NCBI GenBank assembly: GCA_965602635.1
Contig: CBFCZU010000207.1
Coordinates: 1-7,608, forward strand
DNA: 7,608 bases
Direction of reading: 5' to 3'
Source of the DNA: CBFCZU01 sp965602635
GTDB taxonomy: Bacteria; Planctomycetota; Phycisphaerae; SM23-33
Made by a program: the position numbers and the translations under genes. This document shows, in pieces, positions 4,822-7,608 of the stretch. Numbering within the stretch: position 1 is the first letter of the stretch; every line of letters begins with the position of its first letter. The notes under the pieces were generated by a model. The model was not told where the DNA came from. It searched no databases and was given only the letters and a program-made list of their open reading frames with translations.

Positions 4822-7380
4822 ATGAATACACCCATCCTGAAGAGCCTGCTGTTCCTTGCGGCTACAACTATGGCGGCTGCTGGCGCCGAGAAGGTCGCCG
4901 CCGAACGGCTGGCCGACCTGGCCCACCAGGCCTTTGAAGACGCCACCCTAACTGCCGAAGGCCAGCTCTTTCGCCTCGACATGGGTACGAAGCGCGTCAA
5001 CTGGAACAATGCCCGGTGGCGCGTGCTGGCCTTCCCTGCACCGCGCGACCTGAGCAAGTACGGTGCCGTGCGGCTGACCGTCCTGGCGGCCAAGCCGACG
5101 TCCCGCACTGGGGTGTACGTGGCGCTGAAGGAGGCCGACGGCACGTGGTACGCTCACGGCTGGGCGGCCGACCTGACGCAGAAGACAAACGTTGGCCTCG
5201 CCCGGTTCGAGGACTTCCGCCTTTGCGAGTGGTACACGCCGACGGGCGGCACGCAGCACGACGAGAACGGCATCCTGGACGTCGGCGCGATCGCCGCCGT
5301 CGCGGTTGGCTGCGTCAATCCACTTGGCATCGGCAACGTCGAGTTCGTCCTTGAGGATCTGAGTGTCGTGCCGCTGCCGGCCGCGTCCCCGAAGCCGGTG
5401 GCCGTGTCCGTCACGGGCAAGCTGCTGGACGTCAACGGCACGCGGGTGATTCCGGCGGGCTTGTTCGGCACGTACGCCCAGCGCAACAAGACCAACTTGC
5501 GGAAGTACCGCATGGCGATGCAACGACACCTATTCGGCACACCGGGCGGAGGCGACGAGGTCACGCACATGCAGATACACTGCTGGGGCGAGCGGACACA
5601 GGCGGCCGTGCGCCTTCAGGAGGGCTGGCAGAAGCGCTGCGCCGACGCGGCAACCGCCTGGGCTGCGGCGGCGAAGGCCGCTGGCAAGAAGCTCTACGTC
5701 GAGTTCTGGAACGAACCGTACCTGAACTGGGCCAACCGCAACCGCATCAGCTTCAACCCAAACTACTACGACGTTAGCGGGGCGGCAGAGGGCGCGCCTG
5801 TCCACATCAAGCACGACGGGCAGGTCGCCCCCCACCTGAAGTGGACGCGGCAGTTCCACGCGTCGCCGTGGCAGTGGTGCCGCAGCCGACAAGAGTGGCG
5901 ACGCGGCCGCGACGAGCGCGGCAACGCCTGTTCGCCCGTTCACGCGGTGCCCTATAACCGCCGCGGATGGCAGCCAAGTCTCCACCCGCCGGATGACGTC
6001 AAGGACGGGCAACCCTACAAGATCACGCGCCAAGTCAAGCAGCGCGACCCGAAGACGAAGAAGCCCCGAACGGTCACCAAGGAGGAGACCCTCACGGCCT
6101 TCACGCCTTGGCACATCTACGACGAGACGCAGTTCACGTACTGGGCGGGTGCCGGGATGCTGAAGCTGTACGTCGAGCCGATGCTGGCCTTCGGCAAGGC
6201 GCTCAAGACGGCGATGCCCGAGGCGACGTACTACGCCGGGTGGGGCTTCCGCCCGAGCGAAGACCACTGGGCCGCCTGGCAGCTGCTGTACAAGCCGGCC
6301 ATCGATGCCGGCATCCAGTACATCGACGGCGTGCACGACCACGATTACGGCAGCGATCCGCTGAAGCTGGCCGCTAACTACGAGGTCGTCGAAGCCTACG
6401 CCGTTGCGACGCACGATAAGTGGCTTCGCTTCGTCAACACCGAGCAGGGCGCCCAGACCGACCCGCAGGCATACCCGAAGGCGGCCGACCTCAGCGGCGA
6501 GGCATACGCGGACCTCAACAAGTTCCGATGGTCGATCCGCAAGATGCTGCACGCGCTGCAATACGTGCCAGATAAGGCCAGGGCCTTCGCGCATTTCGGC
6601 TACTGGTGGTCCGATAGCGGGCAGGGGGTCATGTTCGAAATCCTCAAGAACCTCCGTGGTCGGCTGGTACACGTGGTCTGCGACGACCCCTTCGTCTACG
6701 CCGTGGCGAGCATCGACGGCACCGATCCGAATAACCCACGCCCCAAGGAGATGCCCCAGCGCAAGGAGTTGGTCGTCGCGCTGCTGAGCGACCACGCCTC
6801 GCCGCGAGTGGTTTCCGTCAGTATCGCCGCGCCGGCAGGAACCCGGTTCACCCGGCAGGCCACTCTTCGCCGCATGGCCATAGACAAGCAGACAGGGCGG
6901 CCGGGTGTGTCCGAAGCGGAGGTCAAGTGGAACGGGACGGACGGTTCGTTCTCGCTACGCGAGGCGCTTGCTCCGCACGCGGCCGTTGCCGTCACGCTGC
7001 CGCTGACGGGCGAGCCGGTGGAGCAACCACAGGTCCGCCGCAGGCAGGTATTCGGCAGGAAGATCCTCGCGGACGTCACGTCGGCGGCGCCTGTGGAGGA
7101 ATCCATATCCATCGACGCGGCGACACTTGGCAAGGCGCGGCGAGCGTGGATCAAGTTTGTGGCAGAGCGCCTCGGCCGCGACGAAGGCGTCGTGACACTC
7201 AACGGCAATACCTACGCGATGCCGAGCTGCATCACCCCGGAAAACTGTCCGTGGATTCGGCGGCTGCCCGTACGAGTGGCTGACATGAAGGTCGAGAACA
7301 AGCTGGTCTTTCGGGTGGCCGGCGCCGAGCACGCGGGCTACCTGCTGGGAATGAGCAGCCTCGTGGTTGAGTGCGATTGA
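4822..7380 (+). CDS. Predicted secreted glycoside hydrolase, clan GH-A-like, 852 residues
   Basis: Start at 4822 (AAGGAG at 5-nt spacing) gives a clear signal peptide, MNTPILKSLLFLAATTMAAAG, with likely cleavage after AGA near residue 22; no lipobox is seen. Residues ~30-190 look like a jelly-roll carbohydrate-binding domain of the CBM11/CIA30 kind (DLSKYGAVRLTV, later GNVEFVLEDLSV). Residues ~205-600 look like a TIM barrel: LYVEFWNEPYLNW gives Asn297-Glu298-Pro299 (candidate acid/base), GVHDHDYG lies at 504-510, and WLRFVNTEQGA gives Glu541 (candidate nucleophile). The two Glu are 243 residues apart, with a basic insertion between (about 310-430, including KQRDPKTKKPRTVTKE). Two beta-rich C-terminal domains follow (about 620-735 and 745-852). 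The role is probably periplasmic or extracellular polysaccharide degradation, as in agarase or GH39/GH5-like enzymes, but I cannot name the family or substrate. The hydrolase call is inference from motifs; secretion is better supported. Confidence 0.7.
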   Translation: MNTPILKSLLFLAATTMAAAGAEKVAAERLADLAHQAFEDATLTAEGQLFRLDMGTKRVNWNNARWRVLAFPAPRDLSKYGAVRLTVLAAKPTSRTGVYVALKEADGTWYAHGWAADLTQKTNVGLARFEDFRLCEWYTPTGGTQHDENGILDVGAIAAVAVGCVNPLGIGNVEFVLEDLSVVPLPAASPKPVAVSVTGKLLDVNGTRVIPAGLFGTYAQRNKTNLRKYRMAMQRHLFGTPGGGDEVTHMQIHCWGERTQAAVRLQEGWQKRCADAATAWAAAAKAAGKKLYVEFWNEPYLNWANRNRISFNPNYYDVSGAAEGAPVHIKHDGQVAPHLKWTRQFHASPWQWCRSRQEWRRGRDERGNACSPVHAVPYNRRGWQPSLHPPDDVKDGQPYKITRQVKQRDPKTKKPRTVTKEETLTAFTPWHIYDETQFTYWAGAGMLKLYVEPMLAFGKALKTAMPEATYYAGWGFRPSEDHWAAWQLLYKPAIDAGIQYIDGVHDHDYGSDPLKLAANYEVVEAYAVATHDKWLRFVNTEQGAQTDPQAYPKAADLSGEAYADLNKFRWSIRKMLHALQYVPDKARAFAHFGYWWSDSGQGVMFEILKNLRGRLVHVVCDDPFVYAVASIDGTDPNNPRPKEMPQRKELVVALLSDHASPRVVSVSIAAPAGTRFTRQATLRRMAIDKQTGRPGVSEAEVKWNGTDGSFSLREALAPHAAVAVTLPLTGEPVEQPQVRRRQVFGRKILADVTSAAPVEESISIDAATLGKARRAWIKFVAERLGRDEGVVTLNGNTYAMPSCITPENCPWIRRLPVRVADMKVENKLVFRVAGAEHAGYLLGMSSLVVECD

Positions 7381-7411
7381 GTTGCCCGAGCGATGTAGGC
7401 GTCATCCAGCC

Positions 7412-7608
7412 TCAACTGCCGGGGGGCGAGGCAAAGCAGGTGAGGCTGCCGTCGCGGCCAGACACATAGACGCGACCGTTCGCGACAGCGATTCCGCCGA
7501 CTACCGGCTGCCCGATGCGGAGATCGTGGCGTTCTTCAAGAAGGTCGCACCGGACATGCAGTGGCGCGTCTTGACGCACTGCGGCAGTGTCCGCAAGTGG
7601 GGCCGGAC
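7412..7608 (-). CDS. C-terminal end of a PQQ-type beta-propeller protein, partial
   Basis: The minus-strand frame ends at TGA (7414-7412), 31 nt from the convergent hydrolase stop. Its last ~33 residues read GQPVVGGIAVANGRVYVSG then RDGSLTCFASPPGS. This is the typical final blade of outer-membrane-assembly/PQQ-like propeller proteins (PVVGG-x-AV-x-NGR-x-Y-V, then DG-x-L-x-CF), a common secreted protein type. The frame stays open to the window edge, but upstream of about 7510 it has poor codon bias (about 17 of 30 third positions are G or C) and no propeller pattern, while the opposite strand there looks coding. The recognisable part is therefore only about 7412-7515. It is either the true gene end with an unusual upstream segment or a fragment joined to another gene. 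Confidence 0.5.
   Translation of the reverse strand, partial: PAPLADTAAVRQDAPLHVRCDLLEERHDLRIGQPVVGGIAVANGRVYVSGRDGSLTCFASPPGS
7484..7608 (+). pseudogene. Internal fragment of an unrecognised gene, runs off right edge
   Basis: From 7499 the plus strand encodes DYRLPDAEIVAFFKKVAPD followed by MQWRVLTHCGSVRKWGR, open to the edge. It looks like real protein: 33 of 36 third positions from 7499 are G or C, and residue composition is balanced with amphipathic and aromatic positions. No start codon with a ribosome binding site precedes it. The frame extends upstream only as low-complexity antisense of the PQQ-like end. The family is not recognised. It may be the inside of a gene whose 5' part has been replaced by the propeller fragment. 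Confidence 0.4.

Noticed and set aside
5530..6795. A 421-codon minus-strand open frame
   Set aside because: It lies wholly within the hydrolase gene and reads as Arg/Val/Leu-rich antisense of GC-rich codons; it has no recognisable motif.

Overview
This GC-rich window looks like accessory DNA from a Planctomycetes-type bacterium. That assignment is an inference: the transposase, serine recombinase and secreted-hydrolase types are ones I associate with that phylum, and no taxonomic marker is present.

Layout. Positions 1-946 (minus strand) hold an IS4/IS701-type DDE transposase that runs off the left edge. Positions 947-1416 contain no convincing gene, but they carry one copy of a 38-bp repeat that reads as a promoter plus ATG, and two overlapping hairpins. 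Positions 1417-1719 encode a 100-residue protein of unknown function with a very good ribosome binding site. Positions 1752-3779 hold an IS3/IS481-type (rve) transposase gene that begins with the second copy of the 38-bp repeat. It is split by a group II intron of about 880 nt. Removing 2379-3258 restores one 370-residue transposase with a DDE triad. The intron keeps a textbook domain V and domain VI, but its reverse transcriptase/maturase gene is reduced to about 53 codons. Positions 3881-4768 are a truncated, frame-damaged serine recombinase lacking its catalytic domain. Positions 4822-7380 encode an intact 852-residue secreted protein, predicted to be a glycoside hydrolase with a clan GH-A-like Asn-Glu-Pro motif. 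At 7412-7608 there is a probable C-terminal end of a PQQ-type beta-propeller gene on the minus strand, and a competing, strongly codon-biased plus-strand frame from about 7499, suggesting a junction between gene fragments.

How it fits together. The first 4.8 kb is a pile-up of mobile elements, one nested inside another (intron within IS) and several decayed, immediately upstream of a hydrolase gene. The mobile genes and the hydrolase do not form an operon. The hydrolase has its own ribosome binding site and is probably a carbohydrate-degradation gene beside an insertion hotspot. The most interesting features are the intron with a nearly erased maturase gene inside a transposase that can be reconstructed exactly, the duplicated promoter/ATG repeat with the small orphan gene between its copies, and the hydrolase, which I cannot place in a known family.
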